Below are positions 15,490 to 24,323 of a stretch of DNA of 64,000 bases, one piece after another. This stretch comes from Paramagnetospirillum magneticum AMB-1 (GTDB lineage Bacteria; Pseudomonadota; Alphaproteobacteria; Rhodospirillales; Magnetospirillaceae): contig NC_007626.1 in NCBI RefSeq assembly GCF_000009985.1, positions 4,879,789 through 4,943,788 on the forward strand, read 5' to 3'. The notes beneath the pieces were generated by a model, which searched no databases, was not told the origin of the DNA, and worked only from the letters and a program-made list of their open reading frames with translations. The position numbers and the translations under genes are program-made. How positions within the stretch are numbered: the stretch's first letter is position 1; every line of letters begins with the position of its first letter.

Positions 15490-15960
15490 ATGATTGCCCT
15501 TCGCCAGCTTCTTCCCGCCGTCGCATTCCTGCTGCTGGGCGCCGCCCCGGCGGGGGCCGAGGAGATCGGCAGCGTGTCGACGGTGTTCAAGGCGCTGGGG
15601 CCCAACGACAAGATCGTGGTGGAGGCCTTCGACGACCCCAAGGTTGCCGGCGTCACCTGTTATCTGTCGCGGGCCAAGACCGGCGGGATCAAGGGCGGCA
15701 TCGGGCTGGCGGAAGACACCTCCGACGCCTCCATCGCCTGTCGTCAGGTGGGGCCGATCCGCATGGAGGGGAGTCTCAAGGACGGCGACGTGGTGTTCAA
15801 GAAGGATACCTCGCTGCTGTTCAAGACCATGCAGGTGGTGCGCTTCCACGACCGCAAGCGTGATGTGCTGGTCTATCTGGTCTACAGCGACAAGATCATC
15901 GACGGCTCACCCAAGAATTCGGTGTCGGCGGTGGCCATAGAAAAGAATTGGAAGCCGTAA
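15490..15960 (+). CDS. creA: CreA family periplasmic protein
   Basis: A 156-residue secreted protein with a clear signal peptide (MIALRQLLPAVAFLLLGAAPAGA, cleavage likely after AGA-E). The mature part matches CreA: EIGSVSTVFKALGPNDKIVVEAFDDPKVAGVTC, then SDASIACRQVGPI and LVYLVYSDKIIDGSPKNSVSAV. Two conserved cysteines (VTCYLS and IACRQV) could form a disulfide. The biochemical role of CreA is unknown. The TAA stop overlaps the ATG of the next gene (TAATG), indicating coupled translation. Confidence 0.87.
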   Translation: MIALRQLLPAVAFLLLGAAPAGAEEIGSVSTVFKALGPNDKIVVEAFDDPKVAGVTCYLSRAKTGGIKGGIGLAEDTSDASIACRQVGPIRMEGSLKDGDVVFKKDTSLLFKTMQVVRFHDRKRDVLVYLVYSDKIIDGSPKNSVSAVAIEKNWKP

Positions 15961-17609
15961 TGACCGATATCCTCCCGGCCGACCAGCGCCTGCTTCTCGA
16001 CGATGTGCTGTCCCGTCTGGCCAAAGTCGAGGATTCCCCCACCCTGCTGCGCTTCATGGCGGAAATCCTGAAGACCCTGCTGCGGCGCCAGGGCGACGCC
16101 ACCTTCCTGGCCACCATTCAGGACGCCTTCGCCGCCGGCCTGCCCGGCCTGGGCTTCGCCGAGCAGAAGGGCCTGGCCGCCGAAGTCATCCAGGTGGTGA
16201 TCACCAAGCGCCCCGAGATCGCCCTGGCCTGGCAGAAGATCCACGGCCAACCGCCCGGCCGGCCGCCGGCGCCCGTGGCCGCGCCGGCACCCGCCCCCCT
16301 GCGCCGGGCCGCCGACCTGCCCATGGAAATGCCGCCGCCCCTGCCGCCCGAGGCCGACGACTACGCCTTCACCCAGGCCGAGGCCTTCGTCGCCGCCCAG
16401 CTGGGCGATGCCCTGGACAAGCGCCTCGCCCTGATGCGGGTGCCGCTGCCGGCCATTCCCTCGGTGGCCTGGTGCCTGGACCAGCCCTTCTTCCTGTTCG
16501 TGCCGCAATTCGCCGCCATCACCAAGGCCTTCGTCACCGGCCCCATTCTGCGCCGCTGCCGCGACGGGCTGGAAAAGCGCGTGCTGTCGCGTGTCGATCA
16601 CGAGATCCTGACCAAGCCCGACCGTCAGGCGGCATTCTGGGGCGAGGTGCGCGAGCTGGTCTGGAAGGTGGTCGACGAATCGCTGACCAAGCTGGCCACC
16701 CATCTCAAGGCGGCCGAGGCCAAGCAGGCCGCCATCGCCCGCACCGGCAACGAGGGCAAGGAAGGCTTCAAGCTGGTCGACAAGGCGGTGACCAAGCCGC
16801 GCAACTACAACATCCTGGGCGTCGAGTTCGCCCTGGGCAAGGTCACCACCACGGAAAAGGTCAAGATCAAGGTCCCGCCGCCCTACAAGCTGGAACCCAA
16901 TGAGATCGAGGCCCAGACCCTGATCGAGGAATTCCGCAACGGCGCCGCCCAGGCCGGGGTGAAGCTGCCCGATTCCGCCGACTTCCAGTTTCTTCGGACC
17001 CTTCTCAACTTCAATCCCCGCCTGTTCGCCCAAAGCCGCGACGAGCTGATCGGCCTGGCCGCGCACGAGGACACCACCAGCGGCTTCCTGGCCGAACGCC
17101 TGAAGGCCGCCGACAAGACCTTCACCAACCACCTGACCGACGTGCTGGTGATGATGATGTTCACCCGCTGCGGCGACACCAGCTTCCGGCTGGCCCAGTT
17201 CCATGCCGTCTGCGTCGGGTCGGCGAGGGACAAGAGCGCCATGCTGGCCATGCGGCCGTTCATCCCCGGCGAACTGGCCCGGCGTCCCCACGAACTGGCG
17301 CTGCAGGTCCGGGAATCCATGCGCCGTCACCTTCACCTGGATGCCGTCCTGGGCTCGGTGGAGCGCCTGCTGGATTGCTATAAGGTGATGGGCCGCAACC
17401 TGTTCGGTAACGAACTGGAAGAGGCGAGATCGGTGATCGCCGCCTTCCCCATGATTTTCGCCGCTGATCCCGAGGTGGGTACCTTTTCCACCATCGCCAA
17501 GCTGATCCTGGCCACCATCAGCGGCGAACAGCCCGACCGGTCCATCTGCTTGATGCGGGTGGGCCAGGCCTACGATCGGATCGGCCGCAAGTCGGCGGCA
17601 ACGGCCTGA
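15960..17609 (+). CDS. Uncharacterised protein, 549 residues
   Basis: I do not recognise this family. The protein (start ATG 15960, overlapping the creA stop) is soluble and mostly helical, with a proline/alanine-rich linker at about residues 95-125 dividing a small N-terminal part (MTDILPADQRLLLDDVLSRL) from a large C-terminal one. No membrane segment or signal peptide is seen. Local features include EFALGKVTTTEKVKIKVPPP near residue 290 and a His/Arg-rich region RMHLHL-like near residue 455 (MRRHLHLDAVLGSVERLLDC). Its coupling to creA suggests a shared condition but says nothing about function. Confidence 0.8.
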   Translation: MTDILPADQRLLLDDVLSRLAKVEDSPTLLRFMAEILKTLLRRQGDATFLATIQDAFAAGLPGLGFAEQKGLAAEVIQVVITKRPEIALAWQKIHGQPPGRPPAPVAAPAPAPLRRAADLPMEMPPPLPPEADDYAFTQAEAFVAAQLGDALDKRLALMRVPLPAIPSVAWCLDQPFFLFVPQFAAITKAFVTGPILRRCRDGLEKRVLSRVDHEILTKPDRQAAFWGEVRELVWKVVDESLTKLATHLKAAEAKQAAIARTGNEGKEGFKLVDKAVTKPRNYNILGVEFALGKVTTTEKVKIKVPPPYKLEPNEIEAQTLIEEFRNGAAQAGVKLPDSADFQFLRTLLNFNPRLFAQSRDELIGLAAHEDTTSGFLAERLKAADKTFTNHLTDVLVMMMFTRCGDTSFRLAQFHAVCVGSARDKSAMLAMRPFIPGELARRPHELALQVRESMRRHLHLDAVLGSVERLLDCYKVMGRNLFGNELEEARSVIAAFPMIFAADPEVGTFSTIAKLILATISGEQPDRSICLMRVGQAYDRIGRKSAATA

Positions 17610-17760
17610 TTTCAGCGCCATGCGGCCTCAGAACAAATTGGGTAAAATTGTCGATAGTTTGAAAACTATACTATGGGCGCAGGGCTCACCTTCAGGAAAC
17701 CCACGACTTATACTTTAGATGACGGCATATCCTGCGGTGGTGGGAAATGAGGAGGCCGTC

Positions 17761-17973
17761 ATGCTCGTCGTCGATCTGGGACTCAGCCGCCAATCCAATT
17801 ATGCGCCCCTGACCGTCAATGGTCCCGATTACCTGATGGAGCTGGGCCGTTTCATCGCCCGGACCATCGCCGACGTCGAGGTCCATACCCATCTGGACCG
17901 CGCCATGGTCACGGAAATGGTCTTCCGCAGCGAATGCGTGGACGACGACAGCGAGATGGCCGAGCATTGCTGA
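17761..17973 (+). CDS. Small uncharacterised protein, 70 residues
   Basis: An acidic 70-residue protein beginning MLVVDLGLSRQSNYAPLTV. GAGGAGG lies 6 bases before ATG 17761, a strong ribosome binding site that favours this start over an in-frame ATG at 17719. No domain recognised and no membrane segment. A small dyad (ATAGTTT-GA-AAACTAT, 17654-17669) lies about 90 bases upstream. The opposite strand is also open here, but the binding site and spacing favour this strand. Confidence 0.6.
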   Translation: MLVVDLGLSRQSNYAPLTVNGPDYLMELGRFIARTIADVEVHTHLDRAMVTEMVFRSECVDDDSEMAEHC

Positions 17974-17983
17974 CCAAAACAAA

Positions 17984-18013
17984 ACCGCCGCTCCCGGTCA
18001 GGAGAGCGGCGGT
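17984..18013 (-). terminator. Intrinsic terminator of ppa
   Basis: A perfect 10-bp stem ACCGCCGCTC (17984-17993) with GAGCGGCGGT (18004-18013). Read on the minus strand it is followed by TTTTGTTTTGG, the form of a rho-independent terminator 20 bases after the ppa stop. On the plus strand it can also serve the small gene ending at 17973. Confidence 0.85.
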
Positions 18014-18033
18014 CATGTCGGCAACGCCTTGGG

Positions 18034-18579
18034 CTACTTCTTCTTCGGCTTGGCCGCGGCGGCGCGATCGATGGATTCCTGGATGATCTGACCGGCCCGC
18101 TCCGGCCCGCCCCAGCCCTTCAGCTGCACCCACTTGCCCACTTCCAGGTCCTTGTAATGGACGAAGAAGTGCTCGATCTGCTGCACCAGGATCTTGGGCA
18201 GGTCCTCGTAGCTGTTCACGCCGTCATAGAACGGATGCAGCTTGGAATGGGGCACGGCCAGGATCTTCTCGTCCATGCCGGCCTCGTCTTCCATCAGCAG
18301 CACGCCGATGGGGCGCGAGCGCATCACCGAGCCCACCGCCACCGGAATACGGCCGACCACCATGACGTCCACGGGATCGCCGTCGGCCGACAGGGTATGG
18401 GGGACAAAACCGTAATTGACGGGGTAGTACATGGCGGTGTTGAGGAAGCGGTCCACGAACATGGCGCCGGATTCCTTGCAGATTTCGTACTTCACCGGAT
18501 CGCCGCGCAGCGGAATTTCGATGACGACGTTGACGTCGCGGGGCGGGTTCTTGCCGATGGGGATCTTCTTGAGGTCCAT
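18034..18579 (-). CDS. ppa: Inorganic pyrophosphatase
   Basis: Hydrolyses pyrophosphate to two phosphates and so drives biosynthesis. It is a soluble family I enzyme of 181 residues, with the N-terminal IEIPLRGDPVKYE, YPVNYGFVP and the metal-binding DGDPVDVMVV block, and a basic lysine-rich C-terminal tail (AAAAKPKKK). The start at 18579 (MDLKKIPIGK) follows AAGGGA; an upstream frame extension would overlap ald and is rejected. It starts 16 bases after the ald stop, so the two are probably one transcript, ended by the terminator at 17984-18013. Confidence 0.95.
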   Translation of the reverse strand: MDLKKIPIGKNPPRDVNVVIEIPLRGDPVKYEICKESGAMFVDRFLNTAMYYPVNYGFVPHTLSADGDPVDVMVVGRIPVAVGSVMRSRPIGVLLMEDEAGMDEKILAVPHSKLHPFYDGVNSYEDLPKILVQQIEHFFVHYKDLEVGKWVQLKGWGGPERAGQIIQESIDRAAAAKPKKK

Positions 18580-18595
18580 TTTTGCTTTGTTTCCC

Positions 18596-19717
18596 TTATG
18601 GAGAAGATAGGGCTGTCTCGGCCGCCACATGGGCGTAACCGAGGTCCCGGGCCACGGCGGCGTGGGTGACGCCGCCATGGTGAACGTTGAGACCCGCGCG
18701 GAAATGCGGATCATTCGACAGTGCCTGTACCAGACCCTTGTCGGCCAGGGCCAGCACGAACGGCAAGGTGGCGTTATTGAGCGCGAAAGCCGAGGTCCGT
18801 GCCACCGCACCCGGCATGTTGGTCACGCAATAATGTACCACACCTTGGTCCACATAGGTGGGTGCGGCGTGGGTGGTGGGGCGCGCGGTGGCGATACAGC
18901 CTCCCTGGTCGATGGCCACGTCCACCACCACCGAGCCGGGACGCATGGCGCCCACCAGATCGCGGCTGACCAGGCGCGGCGCGCTTGCGCCCGGCACCAG
19001 CACGGCGCCGATCAGCAGATCGGCCTCCAGCACATGATGCTCGATGTTGTCCATGGTGGCGTAGGCGGTCTCCACCGTGTTGAGCAGCAGTTCGTCGATC
19101 TGGGACAGGCGCGACAGGGAGCGGTCCAGCACCACCACGCGGGCGCCCAGGCCCACGGCCATGCGCGTCGCGTTGGAGCCGACCACGCCGCCGCCCAACA
19201 CCACTACCTTGGCCGGCGCCACGCCGGGCACGCCGCCCAGCAGCACACCCGAGCCGCCCTGTTCCTTTTCCAGGCAATGGGCGCCCACCTGAATGGACAT
19301 GCGCCCGGCCACCTCGGACATGGGAGCCAGCAGCGGCAGGCGGCCATTGGAATCGGTGACCGTCTCGTAGGCAATGGCCGTGACGCCGGATTCCACCAGC
19401 GCCCGAGTCTGCTCGGGATCGGGTGCCAGATGGAGATAGGTGAAGAGAATCTGCCCCTGACGCAACAGGGGGAACTCCACCTTCTGGGGTTCCTTGACCT
19501 TGACCACCAGCTCGGCCGAAGCGAACACCTCGGCCGCGTCGGCGGCGATCTCGGCCCCGGCGGCGCGATAGGCGGTGTCGGAGCAGCCGATTCCGGCGCC
19601 CGCACCCGTCTCCACCAGCACCTGATGCCCGTGATGGACAAGCTCGCGCACCGAGCCAGGCGTCAGCCCCACCCGGTATTCGTGGCTTTTGATTTCCTTG
19701 GGAACGCCGATGCGCAT
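18596..19717 (-). CDS. ald: Alanine dehydrogenase
   Basis: NAD-dependent interconversion of alanine with pyruvate and ammonia. The 373-residue protein begins MRIGVPKEIKSHEYRVGLTP, diagnostic of the family. It carries the conserved VKVKEPQ lysine, the TYLHLAPD histidine and the nucleotide-binding VLGGGVVGSNATRMAVGLGA. The start at 19717 is set by the family N-terminus; nine extra upstream codons lack support. Co-transcribed with ppa. Confidence 0.95.
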   Translation of the reverse strand: MRIGVPKEIKSHEYRVGLTPGSVRELVHHGHQVLVETGAGAGIGCSDTAYRAAGAEIAADAAEVFASAELVVKVKEPQKVEFPLLRQGQILFTYLHLAPDPEQTRALVESGVTAIAYETVTDSNGRLPLLAPMSEVAGRMSIQVGAHCLEKEQGGSGVLLGGVPGVAPAKVVVLGGGVVGSNATRMAVGLGARVVVLDRSLSRLSQIDELLLNTVETAYATMDNIEHHVLEADLLIGAVLVPGASAPRLVSRDLVGAMRPGSVVVDVAIDQGGCIATARPTTHAAPTYVDQGVVHYCVTNMPGAVARTSAFALNNATLPFVLALADKGLVQALSNDPHFRAGLNVHHGGVTHAAVARDLGYAHVAAETALSSP

Positions 19718-19791
19718 TCCACCCTCAACACCTGGCCTCAACACTTGGAACCGTTCCTAAAACCTGACAATGAGGCTTTGGCCGCGCAGTT

Positions 19792-21135
19792 TCAACCGGG
19801 CTTGGACGCAACCCGGCCCTGCTGCCGCATCAGCCAGGGCAGAATCAGCAGGGCGGGCAGAGTCACCACCGTGGTCAGCAGGAAGAAATCCACCCATCCC
19901 AGGGCATCGGCCAGCCATCCGCTGGTGGAGGCGAACACCGTGCGCCCCAGGGCGGTCAGCGACGACAGCAGGGCGTATTGGGTGGCGGTATAGGCCACGT
20001 TGCACAGGCCGGACAGATAGGTCACCAGGGCCGAGGCCGCCATGCCGGCCGTCAGGTTCTCGGCGGCCACGCACAGGGCCAGGGCCCAAAGGTCGTGACC
20101 GGCCACGGCCTGCCAGACATAGGCGAGATTGCCGAGGGATTGCAGCACGCCGAACAGCAGCAGCGCCCGCATCACGCCGAGCCGCGTCACCAGGGCGCCA
20201 CCCACCAGAATGCCGGCCATGGTGGCGCCGAAGCCGAAGATCTTGCTGACATAGGCGATCTCGGCCAGGGAAAAGCCCATCTTGATGTACAGCGGATTGG
20301 CCATGGCGCCGGCCATGGCCTCGCCCATCTTGTAGCCGACGATGAACAGCAGCACCGCCCACCAGGCGGGCCGCGTCATGAAATCGGCGAAGGGGCAAAC
20401 CACCGCGCCGTAAAGCCACGCCACCACCTTGGCCCGAGTCCCACCCAGATGAGGGCGGGCGGCGAGGTATTCCTCGGCCCGGCGTTCGCGTTCGGCGGTG
20501 GCGGCCGACACCTTGACCTGGGGCTCGGGTCCCAGCAGCAGCACGACCATGCCGAGCCCCAGCAGCGCCGCCATCAGCCCATAGGCCGCGAACCAGCCGA
20601 AGGTCTGGGCGCACAGCATGGCGCCGGCGCCCGAGGCCAGCATGGCCAGGCGATAGCCCGCCTGCACCGCTCCGGCCCCCGGTCCCTGCTGTTCGTCGTC
20701 GAGGATTTCCACCCGATAGGCGTCGAGCACGATGTCCTGGCTGGCCGACAGGAACGCCACCACCAGGGCCAGGGCGGCGGTCAGCCCGATCTCGCGCACC
20801 GGATCGGTGGCGCCCAGGCCGCAGATGGCGGCGATCAGCAGGGCCTGAATCAGCACGCCCCACGACCGCCGCCGCCCCAACAGCCGGGTCAGCCCCGGCA
20901 GGGGCAGCCGGTCGATCAGTGGCGACCACAGGAATTTCAGCGCATAAGGCGTGCCCACCAGGGCGAACAGGCCGATGGCCTTGCGGCTGATCCCCTCGGC
21001 CGCCAGCCAGGCCGACAGGGTGGAAAAGGTCAGCGCCAGGGGCAAGCCGGACGCAAAGCCCAGCAGCAGCACCATCATCACCCGCCGGTCGAGATAGGCG
21101 GCAAAGCCAGCACGCCAGGAGGTGCTCATGGGCAT
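19792..21135 (-). CDS. AmpG-like muropeptide permease (MFS)
   Basis: A twelve-segment transporter of about 447 residues that resembles AmpG, the inner-membrane permease taking anhydro-muropeptides back into the cell for peptidoglycan recycling. Family features are the N-terminal LGFASGLPLALTFSTLSAWL, the FLWSPLIDR loop after helix 2 and AFLSASQDIVLDAYRVE in helix 5. No strong ribosome binding site is seen, so the start could be 21135 (MPMSTSW), 21129 or the far 21189. No ampC or other recycling genes lie nearby. Confidence 0.8.
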   Translation of the reverse strand: MPMSTSWRAGFAAYLDRRVMMVLLLGFASGLPLALTFSTLSAWLAAEGISRKAIGLFALVGTPYALKFLWSPLIDRLPLPGLTRLLGRRRSWGVLIQALLIAAICGLGATDPVREIGLTAALALVVAFLSASQDIVLDAYRVEILDDEQQGPGAGAVQAGYRLAMLASGAGAMLCAQTFGWFAAYGLMAALLGLGMVVLLLGPEPQVKVSAATAERERRAEEYLAARPHLGGTRAKVVAWLYGAVVCPFADFMTRPAWWAVLLFIVGYKMGEAMAGAMANPLYIKMGFSLAEIAYVSKIFGFGATMAGILVGGALVTRLGVMRALLLFGVLQSLGNLAYVWQAVAGHDLWALALCVAAENLTAGMAASALVTYLSGLCNVAYTATQYALLSSLTALGRTVFASTSGWLADALGWVDFFLLTTVVTLPALLILPWLMRQQGRVASKPG

Positions 21136-21293
21136 ATCATTCTGTTGGGGCTGGGCATTCAGGACCACAAGATATTGAGTCTGCCCCACTTTACCCCGTG
21201 ATCACGCCGGCGACAAAGCCCTGTTCTCTTCCCGCCCCGGCCCGAAGGGTGTAGGTTGGCGCGGTTTTCTCTCGCGCATTCACCAGGGCTTTC

Positions 21294-22709
21294 ATGACCG
21301 ACACCGACAAGACCAAGGCCGCGTCCTCCATGTGGGGCGGGCGGTTCGCCGGCGGCCCCGCCGCCATCATGCAGCGGATCAACGCCTCCATCGACTTCGA
21401 CAAGCGGCTGTATGCCCAGGATATCCGGGGCTCCAAGGCCCATTGCCGCATGCTGGTCAAGCAGCAGATCCTGACCGAGGCCGATGGCGCGCTGATTCTC
21501 GACGGTCTCGACAAGGTGCTGGCCGAGATCGAGGCGGGCAACTTCCCCTTCAGCCACGCCCTGGAAGACATCCACATGAATGTGGAATCCCGGCTGGCCG
21601 AGCTGATCGGCGAGGCCGCCGGGCGCCTGCACACGGCGCGGTCCCGCAACGATCAGGTGGCCACCGATTTCCGCCTGTGGGTACGCGACGCGGTGGACGG
21701 CATGGAGAGTGCCCTCAAGGAGCTGGTCACCGCCCTGCTGGACCGCGCCGAGGAGCACGCCGCCACGGTGATGCCCGGCTTCACCCATCTGCAGACGGCC
21801 CAGCCGGTGACCTTCGGCCATCACATGATGGCCTATGTGGAGATGATCTCGCGGGACCGCTCGCGTCTGGCCGATGCGCGCCGGCGTCTCAACGAATGCC
21901 CGCTGGGCTCGGCCGCCCTGGCCGGCACCTCGTTTCCCATCGACCGCGAAGCCACGGCCAGGGACCTGGGTTTCGCCGGTCCCATGCGCAACTCGCTGGA
22001 CGGGGTGTCGGACCGCGATTTCGCCCTGGAATTCATGTCGGCCAGCGCCATCTGCGCCGTGCACCTGTCGCGCCTCGCCGAAGAGCTGGTGATCTGGACC
22101 TCGTCCCAGTTCCGTTTCGTGACCTTGTCGGACGCCTTCACCACCGGCTCGTCCATCATGCCGCAGAAGCGCAATCCCGACGCCGCCGAGCTGATCCGCG
22201 CCAAGACCGGGCGGGTGATCGGCGACCTGAACGCCCTGCTGATCGTCATGAAGGGCCTGCCGCTGGCCTATTCCAAGGATATGCAGGACGACAAAGAGCC
22301 GGTGTTCGAAGTGGCCGACACCATGGAACTGGCCATCGCCGCCATGACCGGCATGGTCCGCGACATGACGGTGAACGTGGACATCCTGCGCGCCGCCGCC
22401 GGGGCGGGGTTCACTACCGCCACCGACATCGCCGACTGGTGCGTGCGCGCCCTGAAGATGCCGTTCCGCCGCGCCCACCACGTGGCCGGCTCCCTGGTCA
22501 AGCTGGCCGAGGGCAAGAATTGTGGCCTGGAAGACCTGACCCTGGCCGAGATGCAGGCCATCGAACCGGGCATCACCGAGGAGGCCCGCTCGGTTCTCTC
22601 GGTGGAGTCTTCGGTGAACAGCCGCACCAGCCTGGGCGGCACCGCGCCGGTCCGGGTGCGCGAAGCCGTGGCCGGCGCCCGCCGGCGCCTGATGGACGAG
22701 GCCCCATGA
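21294..22709 (+). CDS. argH: Argininosuccinate lyase
   Basis: Last step of arginine synthesis, splitting argininosuccinate to arginine and fumarate. The 471-residue protein starts MTDTDKTKAASSMWGGRF and carries the fumarase/lyase superfamily signature GSSIMPQKRNPD near residue 285, TARSRNDQVATDF near 110 and GFTHLQTAQPVTFGHH near 160. The stop overlaps the next gene by ATGA. The argH - lipoprotein - lysA order is a common alphaproteobacterial arrangement. Confidence 0.96.
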   Translation: MTDTDKTKAASSMWGGRFAGGPAAIMQRINASIDFDKRLYAQDIRGSKAHCRMLVKQQILTEADGALILDGLDKVLAEIEAGNFPFSHALEDIHMNVESRLAELIGEAAGRLHTARSRNDQVATDFRLWVRDAVDGMESALKELVTALLDRAEEHAATVMPGFTHLQTAQPVTFGHHMMAYVEMISRDRSRLADARRRLNECPLGSAALAGTSFPIDREATARDLGFAGPMRNSLDGVSDRDFALEFMSASAICAVHLSRLAEELVIWTSSQFRFVTLSDAFTTGSSIMPQKRNPDAAELIRAKTGRVIGDLNALLIVMKGLPLAYSKDMQDDKEPVFEVADTMELAIAAMTGMVRDMTVNVDILRAAAGAGFTTATDIADWCVRALKMPFRRAHHVAGSLVKLAEGKNCGLEDLTLAEMQAIEPGITEEARSVLSVESSVNSRTSLGGTAPVRVREAVAGARRRLMDEAP

Positions 22710-22894
22710 TGATGCGCACCATCCTGATCCTGGCCCTGGTCCTGGGGGTCGCCGCCTGCGGCCGCAAGGGCATGCCCGACCGGCCGGACGACGCCGTCTA
22801 TCCCCGCGACTATCCTTATACGCCGCTGCCCAGCGAGTCGAAGGCCAGGAAGGATGCGGGCACTCCCGATTTGAACACAAAGGCCGGTTACTGA
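22706..22894 (+). CDS. LptM/YifL-like small lipoprotein
   Basis: A 62-residue lipoprotein: MMMRTILILALVLGVAAC is a short signal peptide with the lipobox VAAC, followed by GRKGMP. The C-G-x-K-G start of the mature peptide resembles LptM (YifL), the lipoprotein that helps mature the LptD-LptE LPS translocon, and the position next to lysA is typical. The remainder is proline/charged and probably unstructured. The start ATG at 22706 overlaps the argH stop by 4 bases; two further ATGs follow immediately. Confidence 0.75.
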   Translation: MMMRTILILALVLGVAACGRKGMPDRPDDAVYPRDYPYTPLPSESKARKDAGTPDLNTKAGY

Positions 22895-22913
22895 CCGGAT
22901 TCCAGGAACGGAC

Positions 22914-24188
22914 ATGAATCACTTCCACTACCAGAATGGCGAACTGTTCGCCGAGGACGTCGCCATCGCCCGCATCGCCCGCGAGGTCGGCACCCCGTTC
23001 TACTGCTATTCCACCGCCACGCTGCAGCGGCACTACACGGTCTTCGCCGAGGCGCTGAAGGCGGCCGGGCTGGACGCCACCATCTGTTTCGCGGCCAAGG
23101 CCAATCCCAACATGGCGGTGATCCGCACCTTCGCCCAGTTGGGTGCCGGGGCCGACGTGGTCAGCGAGGGCGAGCTGCGCCAGGCCCTGGCGGCCGGCGT
23201 GCCGGCGGCGCGCATCGTCTTTTCCGGCGTGGGCAAGACCCGGCACGAGCTGGAATTCGCCGTGGCCAAGGGCATCTTCCAGATCAACGTGGAATCCGAG
23301 CCCGAACTGGAGATGCTCTCCGAGATCGCGGCGGCGCGCGGGCAGGTGATGCCCATCGCCATCCGGGTCAACCCGGACGTGGATGCCGGCACCCACGCCA
23401 AGATCACCACCGGCAAGAAAGAGAACAAGTTCGGCATCGAATGGACCCGGGCGCGCGAGGTCTATGCCCGCGCCAAGGCCCTGCCCGGTGTCGAGCCGGT
23501 GGCCATCGCCTGCCATATCGGCTCGCAGCTGACCGAGCTGACCCCGTTCCGCGAGGCGTTCCTGCGGGTGCGCGATCTGGTGGCCATGCTGCGCGCCGAC
23601 GGCATCGACATCCGCCGCCTGGACCTGGGCGGCGGCCTGGGCGTGCCCTATGACGACGAGACCCCGCCCGAGCCCGCCGCCTATGCCGAGGTGATCAAGG
23701 CCACCCTGGGCGACCTCGGCTGCCGCTTCGTGTTCGAGCCCGGCCGCCTGCTGGTGGGCAATGCCGGCATCCTGGTGTCGCGCATCATCCGGGTGAAGGA
23801 GGGCAGCACGCGCACCTTCCTGATCGTCGACGCCGCCATGAACGATCTGGCGCGGCCCTCGCTCTATGACGCCTACCACTCCATCTTCCCGGTGGCCGAG
23901 CCCAAGGCGGGCGCCGCCCTGGCCGAGGTGGACGTGGTCGGCCCGGTCTGCGAGACCGGCGACACCTTCGCCAAGCAGCGCCGCCTGCCGCCCATGCGGA
24001 CCGACGACCTTCTGGCTTTCGGTACCGCCGGGGCCTATGGCGCCGCCATGTCGTCCACCTACAACACAAGGCCGTTGATTCCCGAGGTGCTGGTCAAGGG
24101 CGGTGATTACGCCGTGATCCGCGTCCGGCCCAGTTACGAGGATATGCGCTCGTTGGAGAGTCTGCCCGGTTGGCTGAATGATGAGTGA
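22914..24188 (+). CDS. lysA: Diaminopimelate decarboxylase
   Basis: Final step of lysine synthesis from meso-diaminopimelate. The 424-residue fold-III PLP enzyme has the PLP-binding lysine in CFAAKANPNMAV (near residue 62), HIGSQL, the glycine-rich LDLGGGLGVPY and the active-site GPVCETGDTF. It lies 19 bases after the lipoprotein gene in the argH operon. With dapB at 30360 it gives two lysine-pathway genes in this window. Confidence 0.96.
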   Translation: MNHFHYQNGELFAEDVAIARIAREVGTPFYCYSTATLQRHYTVFAEALKAAGLDATICFAAKANPNMAVIRTFAQLGAGADVVSEGELRQALAAGVPAARIVFSGVGKTRHELEFAVAKGIFQINVESEPELEMLSEIAAARGQVMPIAIRVNPDVDAGTHAKITTGKKENKFGIEWTRAREVYARAKALPGVEPVAIACHIGSQLTELTPFREAFLRVRDLVAMLRADGIDIRRLDLGGGLGVPYDDETPPEPAAYAEVIKATLGDLGCRFVFEPGRLLVGNAGILVSRIIRVKEGSTRTFLIVDAAMNDLARPSLYDAYHSIFPVAEPKAGAALAEVDVVGPVCETGDTFAKQRRLPPMRTDDLLAFGTAGAYGAAMSSTYNTRPLIPEVLVKGGDYAVIRVRPSYEDMRSLESLPGWLNDE

Positions 24189-24310
24189 TTGGGCTGCCGC
24201 CCAAACCTGCCTGGAGGTGAACCTCCAGACCTCCCTTTCTTTTATCTTCAAAAAGGGAGAGGGCTCGGGAGGCCCTGCCTCCCGATCGGGGTCCGGGGCG
24301 GAAGCCCCGC
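24189..24310. repeat. Modular hairpin repeat after lysA
   Basis: Starts at the base after the lysA stop. Modules in order: TTGGGC/GCCCAA, CTGGAGGT/ACCTCCAG, CTCCCTTT paired with AAAGGGAG across an A/T-rich loop, CTCGGGAGG/CCTCCCGA and GTCCGGGGC/GCCCCG. These are the same units as in the pit-phoU and 31346-31462 gaps, with the module order partly rearranged. Confidence 0.75.
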
Positions 24311-24323
24311 TGAGGGCCTGACC

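Noticed and set aside
21159..24251. Open frame of 1030 codons antisense to argH and lysA
   Set aside because: argH and lysA are certain on the plus strand; the antisense protein has shadow composition and covers both genes and the gap between them.
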